DNA of 64,000 nt from CAYPHY01 sp964410625 (lineage in GTDB: Bacteria; Chloroflexota; Anaerolineae; Promineifilales; Promineifilaceae). The notes under the pieces are model-generated. The model was not told the DNA's origin. It saw only the letters and a list, made by a program, of their open reading frames with translations, and searched no databases. The DNA lies in NCBI GenBank assembly GCA_964410625.1, contig CAYPHY010000003.1, positions 124,001 through 188,000 on the forward strand, written 5' to 3'. Positions 50,185 to 58,913 of this stretch are shown in pieces (position 1 is the stretch's first letter; every line of letters begins with the position of its first letter). The position numbers and the translations under genes are program-made.

Positions 50185-52052
50185 TCGTTCCCTCCCCAGT
50201 GAGCAACAACGGGTATGAAAAGTCTTTCGCTTTCGGGAATGAGCGCGTAGGCCGCCCCGGCAGCGTGATCATGCTCTGGCATGGTGACCACATTGGTCGT
50301 GCTGTCGCTGCTGTCATCATCCGTTCCCGTCCAACTTTCCACATACCATCCATCGGCAGGGGCGGCCGTCAGTTCAATGAGCGTCCCCGCGTGATATTCA
50401 CCAGCCTCACAACCAGGCGAATTCGTAGGCGAAGCTACCGGGTCGCTGCCCATACCGCTGTGGGTCAATGTGAGCACATAGCACGTAGGTGGCGGAGGCG
50501 GTTCAATTGCCTCAACGGCCGCCAGCGCATCCACACGACCCCAACCATAGACATTATTGGGGACACTGGCAGGCGTGTCATCGCCACAACCTTGAGTGGT
50601 AGTCAGTGGCACGGCCGTCTGCTCAATCAGCGTCTCTAACTCCTCTACCTGTCCGGCCAGCGTCGGTTCGGCGGCAATCAACAATGCGACGACCCCGACG
50701 ATATGGGGGGAAGCCATGCTGGTGCCATTGCTGATACCATAGCCGCCGCCAGGAATGGCTGAACGAATGGATTGGCCGGGGGCGGTGATGTTTGGCTTGA
50801 GACGGCCGCTGCCATCGGCCGCAACCGGGCCGCGACTGCTGAAACCGGTGATCTGGTCAGACTCATTGGTTGCGCCAACCGTGAAGGAAGTCTCGTAGAT
50901 AGCGGCCGGGGTAGCAACCGTTGAGCAACCTGGGCCACTGTTCCCGGCCGATTGAACGGTGACGATTCCGGCCGCGCGGACCGCTTCCACGACCTGTCGT
51001 AAAATGTCGGGCATCGTGCAACCTTCGATTTCGGGGCAACTCCAGGAGTTATTAACCACATGGGGGGCGCGATCCGGATCGCCGTCGGTCAGCGGATCGC
51101 CGCCAATGGGGTAGGGGGCGATGAACCATTCAAAACATTCGCTATAGCTGGCCGGAGTCCCCCATCCATCTTCCATATTACGACAGGCGATCCACTCTGC
51201 GCCAGGGGCCACGCCGGTCTGGTTGCTCCCGCCGTCATCCCCAACCATCGTCCCCATTGTATGTGTGCCATGCGTTTGGTCGTCGCATGGCTCCGGCACG
51301 TTGAAGCCACAGCTATTGCCGGAGGGAGTATTGGGGTTGTCGCCATGAATGGCATCGTGCCAGTTGTAGTTGTGATCGGCCGTTGTTCCATCCCAGCCTC
51401 GATACTGGTTGATCAAGGCCGGGTGCTCCCAATCAAAGCCCGTATCTTGCCCACCAACAACGACTCCCTGCCCCGTAATACCCTGCGCCCAAACATCTGT
51501 GGCATTGATTTGCTCCAGGTTCCATTCTGGGGATCGGAGATTGGAGATTAGAGACTGGGAGACTGGGAGATGGGAAGACTCTCCCCCGCTCCCCTGCTCC
51601 CCTGCTCCTCCGCTCCTCTGCTCCTCCACCGGCTGCCTAAGCTGCACCCAGGGATTCGCCTCAATCGTGGCAACGTCTGCGCGGCGGGCGATGGCTTGCA
51701 CGGCCGTTTCGTCCCCCTTCGCCCAGATCATATTGGCAACCCAATAAGAGCGATAGGTGATCCCTTGTGCTTGCAGAAAGGAGCGAAGGGGTTGTTGGCT
51801 CTGGCGAGCAACGGCCGTCAATGTCTCGTAGACGTAATGACCTTTTTCCGATTTAGTGGGCCGGTTGGCCGCGCCACTGAGGTCGGCCTGTTCAGCCAAA
51901 ACAATCAGAAATTCTGTCTGACCGTTGGCGGCCGTTTGTTGCCAGACGGCCGGGTCTACTTTGCTCTGCCAATCCACGGTGGCATGGCTGGATTGAGCGG
52001 CCACTGCTAAGGGTAGCATTAACATGGTTAGGAGGACAGCTATATAGCGCAT
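50181..52052 (-). CDS. Exported subtilisin-like serine peptidase (S8)
   Basis: This 623-aa protein has a signal peptide (about 1-20), an I9-type propeptide (about 30-130) and a subtilase domain. The triad is seen as GQDTGFDWEHP (Asp, about 206-216), DQTHGTHTMGTMVG (His, about 258-271) and NGTSMASPHIVGV (Ser, about 440-452). A C-terminal repeat-like domain with SWTGTDDDSSDST follows. Between propeptide and catalytic domain about 38 residues (near 138-176) are coded by two word arrays inserted in frame. It is likely secreted. Confidence 0.9.
   Translation of the reverse strand: MRYIAVLLTMLMLPLAVAAQSSHATVDWQSKVDPAVWQQTAANGQTEFLIVLAEQADLSGAANRPTKSEKGHYVYETLTAVARQSQQPLRSFLQAQGITYRSYWVANMIWAKGDETAVQAIARRADVATIEANPWVQLRQPVEEQRSGGAGEQGSGGESSHLPVSQSLISNLRSPEWNLEQINATDVWAQGITGQGVVVGGQDTGFDWEHPALINQYRGWDGTTADHNYNWHDAIHGDNPNTPSGNSCGFNVPEPCDDQTHGTHTMGTMVGDDGGSNQTGVAPGAEWIACRNMEDGWGTPASYSECFEWFIAPYPIGGDPLTDGDPDRAPHVVNNSWSCPEIEGCTMPDILRQVVEAVRAAGIVTVQSAGNSGPGCSTVATPAAIYETSFTVGATNESDQITGFSSRGPVAADGSGRLKPNITAPGQSIRSAIPGGGYGISNGTSMASPHIVGVVALLIAAEPTLAGQVEELETLIEQTAVPLTTTQGCGDDTPASVPNNVYGWGRVDALAAVEAIEPPPPPTCYVLTLTHSGMGSDPVASPTNSPGCEAGEYHAGTLIELTAAPADGWYVESWTGTDDDSSDSTTNVVTMPEHDHAAGAAYALIPESERLFIPVVAHWGGNE
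51533..51627. repeat. Two word arrays in frame inside the subtilase gene
   Basis: AGATTGG/AGACTGGG octamers (51533-51573) are followed by GCTCCTC/TGCTCCC heptamers (51578-51627). The frame stays open through both. It codes for the region at the propeptide-catalytic domain junction. Confidence 0.8.
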
Positions 52053-52193
52053 AGGCCCCTAGTATAACAAAAGCGCGAGCAAACCATAAGCAAACGGATG
52101 CACGGGTAAACGATCCGTGTAACCTGGTTTTCGCGGACGGTAAACATCGTCCCAACGGGCTTTCAGAAGTATCATTGTGGTAAAGGAGTTATT

Positions 52194-53159
52194 GTGCAGA
52201 AAAGTAAGTTGACCGGTGTAGACGTGCCGGGACAAGAATCCACTCATGTAACGGCCGTTCTCCAGGGGCTGTTTGTTGCCTTTTTGTGGTCTACCTCCTG
52301 GGTTCTGATCAAAATCGGCCTCCAAGACATTCCTGCGCTGACCTTTGCCGGTTTGCGCTATCTGCTGGCCTTTCTGTGTTTGTTGCCCTTTGCGCTGCAA
52401 AGGAAACAGTTGTCCACCATTCGCCGTATGCCTGCTGCCACCTGGCTACGCCTGGCCATACTAGGGCTTATACTCTATACGATCACGCAGGGATCACAAT
52501 TCCTGGCACTCTCTTACCTTCCGGCGATTACGACCAATCTGGTACTGAGCTTCAGCGCGGCCGTCGTCGCCTTGCTGGGTATGATTCTGCTGGCTGAACG
52601 GCCGACCATTTGGCAGTGGGGCGGGCTGGGGCTTTATCTAATTGGTGTTGTGGTCTACTTTTATCCGGCCGCCCTACCTGCAAACCAGATAATCGGTGTA
52701 GTGGTGGCCTTTGTTTGCGTATTGGGCAATGCGCTGGCTTCGATCCTCGGCCGTTCTGTCAATCGCAGCCAATCGCTAAGCCCGCTGACAATCACAATCG
52801 TCAGTATGGGCATCGGTGCGATTGCGCTGCTCACCATTGGCATTCAGGTGCAAGGATTTCCGCGTCTGACATTGACCCATTGGATCATTATTGTCTGGCT
52901 GGCAGTCGTCAACACCGCCTTCGCCTTCACGCTCTGGAACCACACCCTGCGCAGCCTTTCGGCGATGGAGTCGAGCATCATCAACAACACGATGATGATC
53001 CAAATCCCGATATTGGCTGTGCTTTTTCTCAATGAGCAGATGAGCGGCCGTCAATGGCTGGGCTTACTGCTTGCGGCCGTAGGTATCTTAATTGTCCAAC
53101 TACGCTGGCAGCGAAAACAACGACTCAAGAGATCCATAGTTCATGAGCCGGACCAATAA
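52194..53159 (+). CDS. EamA/DMT-family transporter
   Basis: This 321-aa protein has ten predicted membrane helices in two EamA repeats, with the typical WSTSWVLIKIGLQDIPALTFAGLRY start and a second repeat from about residue 170. Drug/metabolite transporters of this kind export amino acids, metabolites or nucleosides; the substrate is unknown. GTG at 52194 has AAAGGAG at a suitable distance. It is divergent from the subtilase. Confidence 0.9.
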   Translation: MQKSKLTGVDVPGQESTHVTAVLQGLFVAFLWSTSWVLIKIGLQDIPALTFAGLRYLLAFLCLLPFALQRKQLSTIRRMPAATWLRLAILGLILYTITQGSQFLALSYLPAITTNLVLSFSAAVVALLGMILLAERPTIWQWGGLGLYLIGVVVYFYPAALPANQIIGVVVAFVCVLGNALASILGRSVNRSQSLSPLTITIVSMGIGAIALLTIGIQVQGFPRLTLTHWIIIVWLAVVNTAFAFTLWNHTLRSLSAMESSIINNTMMIQIPILAVLFLNEQMSGRQWLGLLLAAVGILIVQLRWQRKQRLKRSIVHEPDQ

Positions 53160-53225
53160 GGGTCACTTCCAGTTGGTTGAGAAGATTACGTCCAACAATG
53201 GGTTCTATGTAAATGTGATAGCTTG

Positions 53226-55667
53226 ATGGCAAATAAACGAGTCTACTCCCTATTTATTTCAGTCATTATTTCGTTGGAATTAATAATTACCGCCGTTGCT
53301 ACTTTCCATGCGGCCGCCGGCACCCTCACCACTCAATCAATCCTCATTGACGCAATCCTTTATGATGGCTATGAGCTATTTGATGCTGATGAAGCGGTGC
53401 GCTTGCGTAATGTGGGCGATGAAACAGTGGATTTAAATGGTTGGCAACTGAGCGATGGGGGGACAACCACGGCCGTTATTCTCACGAATTTGCCCCTGGA
53501 TCCCAACCAGGCTGTCTGGCTGACCAACGACAACACCGCCTTTGCCCGCCAATTTGGCTTTGCCGCTGCTCTACAACTCGACACCTGGCCTGGGTTTGCC
53601 AACGCCGGAGATGAAGTGATACTGCTAAACCCGGCCGGTGAGGTGGCGGATGTGGTTGTTTATGAGAGTGGAGACACAACCATTATTGGCTGGACCGGCG
53701 CAGCCGTGCAGCCCTACAAGGTAAGCAATGTCTTTGGTGAAGAAGGCCAAATCCTCTACCGGCGGCGCAGCCCACAGACGGGTTTGCCTGTGCCAGATAG
53801 TAATCAAGCAGTAGATTGGGCGCAGACCGGCAGCGATATGGTCGACGGCCGCAAAGTCCTTTACCCAGGCTGGGATGCAACAGCGGCCGACGACTACTTC
53901 TTCACCCACCGAATCACAACCACAGCGGCCATCACCCTTGCCATTGCTCCCGACAATGCCTATGAAACCCTCGTCGCGCATATCCACCAGGCACAAACGA
54001 GCATCCAACTGGCTTCGTTGACCTTTGAGCATCTTGGGTTGGCGGAGGCATTGGCAACGGCCGCACAACGTGGCGTAGAGGTTTCCGTTTTGCTGGAGGG
54101 TGCGCCGGTTGGCGGGTTGCCTGACCAGGAAAAGTACATTTGCCAGCATCTTGAAGCGGCCAGTGGCGCCTGTTGGTTTATGGGCAACGACACAGCACAA
54201 CGCATCTTCGACCGCTACCGCTTTATGCACGCCAAATACCTGGTGATTGACGGCCGTATCGCCGTCATCAGCAGCGAGAACATGAGTCCCAACAGTATGC
54301 CCGACGATGATAAGCGTGATGGGACATGGGGGCGGCGGGGAGTTGTCTTGTTGACCGATGCACCGGAAGTAGTCGAGCATCTGGCAACCCTATTCGCCAG
54401 GGACAGCGACCCGGCGCGAATAGACATCTTCCGTTGGGATGCTGAACACCCTACCTTTGGCTCTCCGGCAATCGGCTTTATCCCGAAGCATGAGAGTGGG
54501 GGGATATCCTACACCGTGCGCTATCCGCAAGCGGCCGTTTTCCGAGGCACGTGGACGATGGAAATCCTCCAGTCACCAGAAAACAGCTTACGACTGAACA
54601 ATGGACTGTTGGGGTTGATCGGCCGCGCTGGAGCAGGGGATACCGTATTGGTGCAACAGTTGTCTGAGCGACCCTATTGGGGGACCACAACCAGCAATGC
54701 GGCCGATGACCCCAATCTACGCCTGGAAGCGTATGTGGCCGCCGCCCGTCGTGGGGCAACGGTAAAATTACTTTTAGATAGCTTTTTCACTGACGAAAGC
54801 AGTGCCGTCAGAAATACTGCCACTTGTGATTATGTTAATTCTATTGCGCGAAGCGAACGGTTAAGGCTTAGTTGCTTATTGGTGAACCCGACCGGTTTGG
54901 GGATTCACAACAAGATGGTGTTGGTCGAGATTGACGGCCGAGGCTATATCCACATCGGCAGCCTGAATGGGACCGAGCTATCGAATAAGGGCAATCGCGA
55001 AGTGGCATTGCAAGTACAATCAGACCAAGCCTATGCGTTGCTGGCAGACCTCTTTGTCCGCGATACCCCATCGGTGGCTTATTTACCAACCTTGTTTCAC
55101 AACTTTCAGGGCGCGGCCAACCATGTACTGATCAGCGAAATCCTATATGATCCGCCGGGACCAGATGATGCGGAGTTCATTGAGCTGGCAAATCCAACGA
55201 CGGAAGTAATTGATTTAACCGGTTATCGCCTGGGAGACGCGGCCGATCCCACCCACTTTGAGGACATGCGCCTCTTTCCATCAGGGACAATCATCGCTCC
55301 GCGAGACACTTTGGTCGTAGCGACGGCCGCTACTGCCTTTCAATCTCAATACGGCCGCAACCCAGATTTAGAGATCATCAACAGCGACGCGGTCGTGCCG
55401 GATATGCTGGATGATCCAGCCTGGGGCGATCCGCAAGCGTTGTTACAACTTGGCAATATGGGTGATGAAGTGATCTTGCTGGGGCCAGAGGGGGAAGTGG
55501 TTGATGTCGTGACCTATGGCGCGGGAAGTTACCTCGGCGTTACCAGTTGCGCTTTGGTTCCCTCGTTTAACCAAAGCCTGGAACGCTTTCCATACTGGCG
55601 GGATACAAACGATTGTGCGCTGGATTTTCGGCCGTGGCCGTTTCCCAGCCCTGGCGTGCTTCCTTAA
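53226..55667 (+). CDS. Exported LTD-PLD-PLD-LTD protein
   Basis: This 813-aa protein has an N-terminal signal helix (about 5-28). A lamin-tail-like domain follows (about 38-150: DADEAVRLRNVGDETVDLNGWQLSD). Two phospholipase-D-like domains come next, with FMHAKYLVIDG (HxK(x)4D, about 333-343) and a second HNKMVLVE (about 567). A second LTD closes the protein (about 645-760: DAEFIELANPTTEVIDLTGYRLGD). The second PLD motif has Glu where Asp is usual. It is probably a secreted nuclease or phosphodiesterase, with LTDs as adhesion parts. Confidence 0.85.
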   Translation: MANKRVYSLFISVIISLELIITAVATFHAAAGTLTTQSILIDAILYDGYELFDADEAVRLRNVGDETVDLNGWQLSDGGTTTAVILTNLPLDPNQAVWLTNDNTAFARQFGFAAALQLDTWPGFANAGDEVILLNPAGEVADVVVYESGDTTIIGWTGAAVQPYKVSNVFGEEGQILYRRRSPQTGLPVPDSNQAVDWAQTGSDMVDGRKVLYPGWDATAADDYFFTHRITTTAAITLAIAPDNAYETLVAHIHQAQTSIQLASLTFEHLGLAEALATAAQRGVEVSVLLEGAPVGGLPDQEKYICQHLEAASGACWFMGNDTAQRIFDRYRFMHAKYLVIDGRIAVISSENMSPNSMPDDDKRDGTWGRRGVVLLTDAPEVVEHLATLFARDSDPARIDIFRWDAEHPTFGSPAIGFIPKHESGGISYTVRYPQAAVFRGTWTMEILQSPENSLRLNNGLLGLIGRAGAGDTVLVQQLSERPYWGTTTSNAADDPNLRLEAYVAAARRGATVKLLLDSFFTDESSAVRNTATCDYVNSIARSERLRLSCLLVNPTGLGIHNKMVLVEIDGRGYIHIGSLNGTELSNKGNREVALQVQSDQAYALLADLFVRDTPSVAYLPTLFHNFQGAANHVLISEILYDPPGPDDAEFIELANPTTEVIDLTGYRLGDAADPTHFEDMRLFPSGTIIAPRDTLVVATAATAFQSQYGRNPDLEIINSDAVVPDMLDDPAWGDPQALLQLGNMGDEVILLGPEGEVVDVVTYGAGSYLGVTSCALVPSFNQSLERFPYWRDTNDCALDFRPWPFPSPGVLP

Positions 55668-55671
55668 AAGA

Positions 55672-55734
55672 CAACAACGGATTTAGAAATAAACGGATGG
55701 TCTTACTTGCCACTTGCTACATGCCACCTGCCAC
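55672..55734. repeat. Single arm ACGGATG family plus TGCCACTTGC words
   Basis: AACGGATTTAGAAATAAACGG (about 55677) matches the words at 20309 and 36024. CACTTGC/CCACCTGCC words follow (55702-55732). No inverse arm is found. It lies between convergent stops (55667 and 55735). Confidence 0.65.
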
Positions 55735-56184
55735 TCATTCATGCAACAGCCGATCAATCTCACTGCGAATGCTTTCCAGATCGTCGAGGCGCAGGTAGAC
55801 AATGGCAAAGCGGATATAGGCTACTTCGTCTAGCTCCTTCAATTTGCGTATAGCCAGGTCGCCGACGACGCGACTTTTCACTTCGGCGCGGTTGACTTGC
55901 CGTAGCTCCGCTTCAATTTCACCGGCAATGCGCTCAATATCGGCCGCCGAGATCGGCCGCTTGGCACAGGCCACGCGCAAACCAGCCAGCAGTTTGTCAC
56001 GCGAGAACTCCTCGCGTGTGCCATCCTTTTTAACCAGCATCGGGGTGGCGAGGATCGGCCGTTCATAGGAGGTGAAACGTTGATTACACTTGGTACACTC
56101 CCGCCGCCGCCGAATCCCGCCGCGCGAATCGTGGCTGGTGTCAATCACCTTCGTTTTCTTGCTATTGCAGTATGGACACTTCAC
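55735..56184 (-). CDS. nrdR: Transcriptional repressor NrdR
   Basis: This 149-aa repressor of ribonucleotide reductase genes senses ATP/dATP. The zinc ribbon CPYC...CTKC is at about 3-34. The ATP-cone domain (about 49-135) has KRD-type KKDGTREEFSRDKLLAGL and YLRLDDLESIRSEIDRL. No nrd gene is in the window, so the targets are elsewhere. It is of normal length. Confidence 0.96.
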   Translation of the reverse strand: MKCPYCNSKKTKVIDTSHDSRGGIRRRRECTKCNQRFTSYERPILATPMLVKKDGTREEFSRDKLLAGLRVACAKRPISAADIERIAGEIEAELRQVNRAEVKSRVVGDLAIRKLKELDEVAYIRFAIVYLRLDDLESIRSEIDRLLHE

Positions 56185-56210
56185 CTTGCTATCCCTGAGC
56201 TGGTTATACC

Positions 56211-56603
56211 CTAATTTGTTAACTCGACAACTTGCGCCAACCCATTCAATGTGACAATCATATGATTGAGAACATCGCGGCCGAGGATCACATCTCTACT
56301 CTGCCGGTTGCCAACGACTCTTAGGGCCGCGTGAAAAAAAGGGCCAACCCTTAATGCGACTGTAAAGATATCGGCCAAATAACTGATATCAGCGCTACTA
56401 CGGACTCGTCTCTGATCAACAGGCACAATGTCTAATCTATTCAGGTAACGTACCGGTATCATCGTTGCATCCGCACCGGAATCTACCAAAGCACGGAGCA
56501 GTAGACGATTTTCAGACGGAACGGAGGAGCTTATTTCTATCTCAACGACTGGTAAAGCAGGGCCGGCGTAAGCAGTGTCATAGTCATAGGTATATACAAG
56601 CAT
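56211..56603 (-). CDS. Retropepsin-like aspartic protease
   Basis: This 130-aa protein has the single Asp motif ALVDSGADATMIP (about 38-50) and the second hydrophobic-glycine motif VILGRDVLNHM (about 105-115), as in clan-AA retroviral-like aspartyl peptidases. Such enzymes act as dimers. It is probably co-translated with the gene 6 bp upstream (56609-57007). No signal peptide is seen. Confidence 0.8.
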   Translation of the reverse strand: MLVYTYDYDTAYAGPALPVVEIEISSSVPSENRLLLRALVDSGADATMIPVRYLNRLDIVPVDQRRVRSSADISYLADIFTVALRVGPFFHAALRVVGNRQSRDVILGRDVLNHMIVTLNGLAQVVELTN

Positions 56604-56608
56604 CGTTG

Positions 56609-57007
56609 TTACTCGGCGAAGCGTGGCGAACGAAAGTAATAAATTCGTTCCGGTTCAGTTTCGACCTGTCGAATCAACACAAATTTTTTGCCGTATTGTG
56701 CCCTGATGCGCCTTACTAATACGGCTAGGTCCTGGTCTAGGTCTACTAACTTACCTTGATGAAAGGCCACGTGATAGCCAAAGTAATCTCGTAGCAACGT
56801 TGGATGCATTGCCAAGAATGCAGCGCGTTCTCGTTCAAACTCTTCGTCAGGTATTGTGCTGCCAGGCTCATCAGCCTCATCAACTTCGGAAGGTAAAACA
56901 ATAGACTCGGTTAAAAGCTGTTCTACCTCTTGCCGTCGAGATTTGGCGACCTGCTCGGCTTGCTGGTATAAATCGTCTGGAATCGTCAATAATACTTGTT
57001 TTCCCAT
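56609..57007 (-). CDS. DUF5678-like partner of the retropepsin-like protein
   Basis: This 132-aa protein has an N-terminal ribbon-helix-like start (KQVLLTIPDDLYQQAEQVAKSR). The C-terminal part (about 78-125: YHVAFHQGKLVDLDQDLAVLVRRI...KKFVLIRQVE) has the 'x-x-V-A-x-x-x-G-K-x-V-D' look of DUF5678 domains. Such small genes often precede retropepsin-like ones in Chloroflexota and cyanobacteria. AAGGAAG precedes the ATG. A -10 box TGCTATAAT is at 57027-57035. The role is unknown; a regulator with its processing enzyme is one idea. Confidence 0.65.
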   Translation of the reverse strand: MGKQVLLTIPDDLYQQAEQVAKSRRQEVEQLLTESIVLPSEVDEADEPGSTIPDEEFERERAAFLAMHPTLLRDYFGYHVAFHQGKLVDLDQDLAVLVRRIRAQYGKKFVLIRQVETEPERIYYFRSPRFAE

Positions 57008-57026
57008 GGGCTTCCTTTTGCAAGGA

Positions 57027-57035
57027 ATTATAGCA
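57027..57035 (-). promoter_or_regulatory. Extended -10 box (TGCTATAAT) for the retropepsin pair
   Basis: On the minus strand TGC directly precedes TATAAT (57027-57032). The ATG at 57007 would lie about 13 nt from the expected start of transcription. No good -35 box is seen. Confidence 0.5.
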
Positions 57036-57055
57036 TAAGGTCACGAGGATTGGTT

Positions 57056-57535
57056 ATGAATGCCATAGATGTTTTGCGATATGGTCACCTGACAGTGTTG
57101 GGGGTTACTGATAAATTGCCTTACGATGATTGGGAAACGACAGGGGTGGTGGGCTTTTGGTCGGTGAAGCATATCATCGCCCATCTCGCGTCTTTTGAGC
57201 TTGCCTTAGAAGAGGTCTTCTATTCGTTGTTGGAAGGGAAGGGGATGCCGATGGTGGCGCGGATGACGGCCGATCCCGAACAATTCAACACCGATGAAGT
57301 TGGACAGCGAGAGGGATGGTCGGCCGCGGAAACGCTGGACGAATACAAAGGCAATTACCGGCGCGTGATGGAACTGGCCCACCGGCTGCCTGCCGAGCAG
57401 TACCGGCAGACGGGGCTTTTGCCCTGGTATGGCCTGGAGTATGACCTGGACGACTTCATCGCCTATACATTTTACGGCCACAAGCGCGAACACAGCGCAC
57501 AAATCGCCGTTTTTCGCGACCAGATCGGCCGTTGA
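57056..57535 (+). CDS. DinB-family protein
   Basis: This protein of about 159 aa has the four-helix DinB/YfiT-like fold, with a pattern of metal-ligand His residues (VKHIIAHLASFE about 39-50, and FYGHKREHSAQI about 139-150). DinB relatives include bacillithiol or mycothiol S-transferases and unknown hydrolases. The ATG at 57056 has GAGG; the frame continues to 56996. The CDS is followed by a perfect 16-bp hairpin. Confidence 0.82.
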   Translation: MNAIDVLRYGHLTVLGVTDKLPYDDWETTGVVGFWSVKHIIAHLASFELALEEVFYSLLEGKGMPMVARMTADPEQFNTDEVGQREGWSAAETLDEYKGNYRRVMELAHRLPAEQYRQTGLLPWYGLEYDLDDFIAYTFYGHKREHSAQIAVFRDQIGR

Positions 57536-57546
57536 TCTTTCGCGAT

Positions 57547-57597
57547 GGGGCGAGGCAACCGGAGGGATGCTGTTTGCTTTGCCGGTTGCCTCGCCCC
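57547..57597. terminator. Perfect 16-bp GC-rich hairpin between dinB-like and ftsZ
   Basis: GGGGCGAGGCAACCGG (57547-57562) and CCGGTTGCCTCGCCCC (57582-57597) pair perfectly, with a 19-nt loop. It separates the convergent stops at 57535 and 57614. Only TACG follows, so it is not a typical U-tract terminator. Confidence 0.7.
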
Positions 57598-57613
57598 TAC
57601 GAAGATGCCTGCA

Positions 57614-58816
57614 TTATTGACGCTTGCGGAGGAAGGCAGGGATGTCTACGTCGGTGAAGCGGAAGGTCTCGCGCTCGTTGTGGGTCGGGGCCGTCCGCTG
57701 TGGTGTTTCGACGCGCGTGGATTCACGTACCGGCGGCCGGTCGGGAATATCCCGACTTCCCTGGTTAACCTGGGACATGACAACCGGCCGCGCCGCCATT
57801 TGTCCGGCCATGTGGGAACTCATGTGGCGCATCGGCGTGGAATGGTCAAAGCCGGTGGCAATCACCGTGATCCGAATCTTCCCGGCCATCTTCTCATCAA
57901 TCACCGCGCCAAAGATCAAGTTCACATCAGGATGGGCTGTCTCGCGGATGATCGCCGCCGCCTGATTGATCTCGAACAGGCTCAAGTCACTACCGCCGGT
58001 GACGTTAAAGAGAATGCCCCGCGCGCCGTCAATGGTCACATCAAGCAACTTGCTTGACAAGGCTTGTTCGGCCGCTACCCGCGCCCGGTCTTCCCCTTCA
58101 CCAATTCCCACCGCCATCAACGCTGCGCCGCCGACGGACATGATCGCCTTCACATCGGCGAAGTCGAGGTTGATCAGACCGGGGACGGTGATCAATTCGC
58201 TGATGCCCTGGATGCCCTGGCGTAGGATGTCATCGGCCATGCGGAAGGAGTCGAGCAATGAAATACGCTTATCGGCCGTTTCCAGCAAGCGGTCGTTGGG
58301 GATGACGATCAACGTATCCACATGCTCCTTCAGTTGCTCGATCCCGGCTTCGGCCGACCGTGCCCGTTGTGGCCCTTCAAAGGTGAACGGCCGAGTGACC
58401 ACGCCAATGGTCAACGCTCCGGCCTCGCGTGCCACCCGCGCGACGACGGGTGTGGCTCCGGTTCCCGTGCCGCCGCCCATTCCGGCGGTGACAAAAACCA
58501 TGTCGGAGCCAATGAGCGCCTGGCGCAACTCTTCGGTGGACTCATCGGCCGCGCGTGCGCCCGTCTCCGGATCGCCGCCGGAGCCGAGGCCGCGTGTGGT
58601 GCGCTCACCAATGGCGATCCGCTGCCGTGCCTGGCTGCCCAACAACGCCTGCTGGTCGGTATTGATAGCGATGAAGTCCACTCCGGCGATGTTCTCGGCG
58701 ATCATGCGATTAACGGCATTGCTGCCGCCACCGCCCACACCTACCACGCGAATCAACGCCGAGCCTTCCGTCGTGGGCATCCTTTGTACATCTCTTCCTC
58801 TTTGTTCGTTTTGCAT
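57614..58816 (-). CDS. ftsZ: Cell division protein FtsZ
   Basis: This is the tubulin-like GTPase that forms the division ring. It has 400 aa. Seen are VGVGGGGSNAVNRMI (about 25-39), the GTP loop GGGTGTGATPV (about 114-124), the T7 loop NLDFADVKAIM, and the conserved C-terminal tail DVDIPAFLRKRQ, which binds FtsA. The gene is last in the leftward cluster. An AAGGGG-type site precedes the ATG. A word-array hairpin separates it from ftsA. Confidence 0.97.
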   Translation of the reverse strand: MQNEQRGRDVQRMPTTEGSALIRVVGVGGGGSNAVNRMIAENIAGVDFIAINTDQQALLGSQARQRIAIGERTTRGLGSGGDPETGARAADESTEELRQALIGSDMVFVTAGMGGGTGTGATPVVARVAREAGALTIGVVTRPFTFEGPQRARSAEAGIEQLKEHVDTLIVIPNDRLLETADKRISLLDSFRMADDILRQGIQGISELITVPGLINLDFADVKAIMSVGGAALMAVGIGEGEDRARVAAEQALSSKLLDVTIDGARGILFNVTGGSDLSLFEINQAAAIIRETAHPDVNLIFGAVIDEKMAGKIRITVIATGFDHSTPMRHMSSHMAGQMAARPVVMSQVNQGSRDIPDRPPVRESTRVETPQRTAPTHNERETFRFTDVDIPAFLRKRQ

Positions 58817-58838
58817 CTTCTATACCCCTTCAAATTTG

Positions 58839-58908
58839 GAGATTAGGAGACTAAGAGACTGGGAGATTGGAGTTGTCCAATCTCTTAGTCTCTTAATCTC
58901 CTAGTCTC
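58839..58908. repeat. Word-array hairpin between ftsA and ftsZ, 33-bp stem
   Basis: The arms at 58839-58871 and 58876-58908 pair over 33 positions with four transition differences and a 4-nt loop (GTTG). The words are AGATTAGG/AGACTAAG octamers at 8-nt spacing. The ftsA stop (58914) is 5 bp away. Words are shared with 6428, 23368, 49238 and 51533. Confidence 0.9.
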
Positions 58909-58913
58909 ATTTT

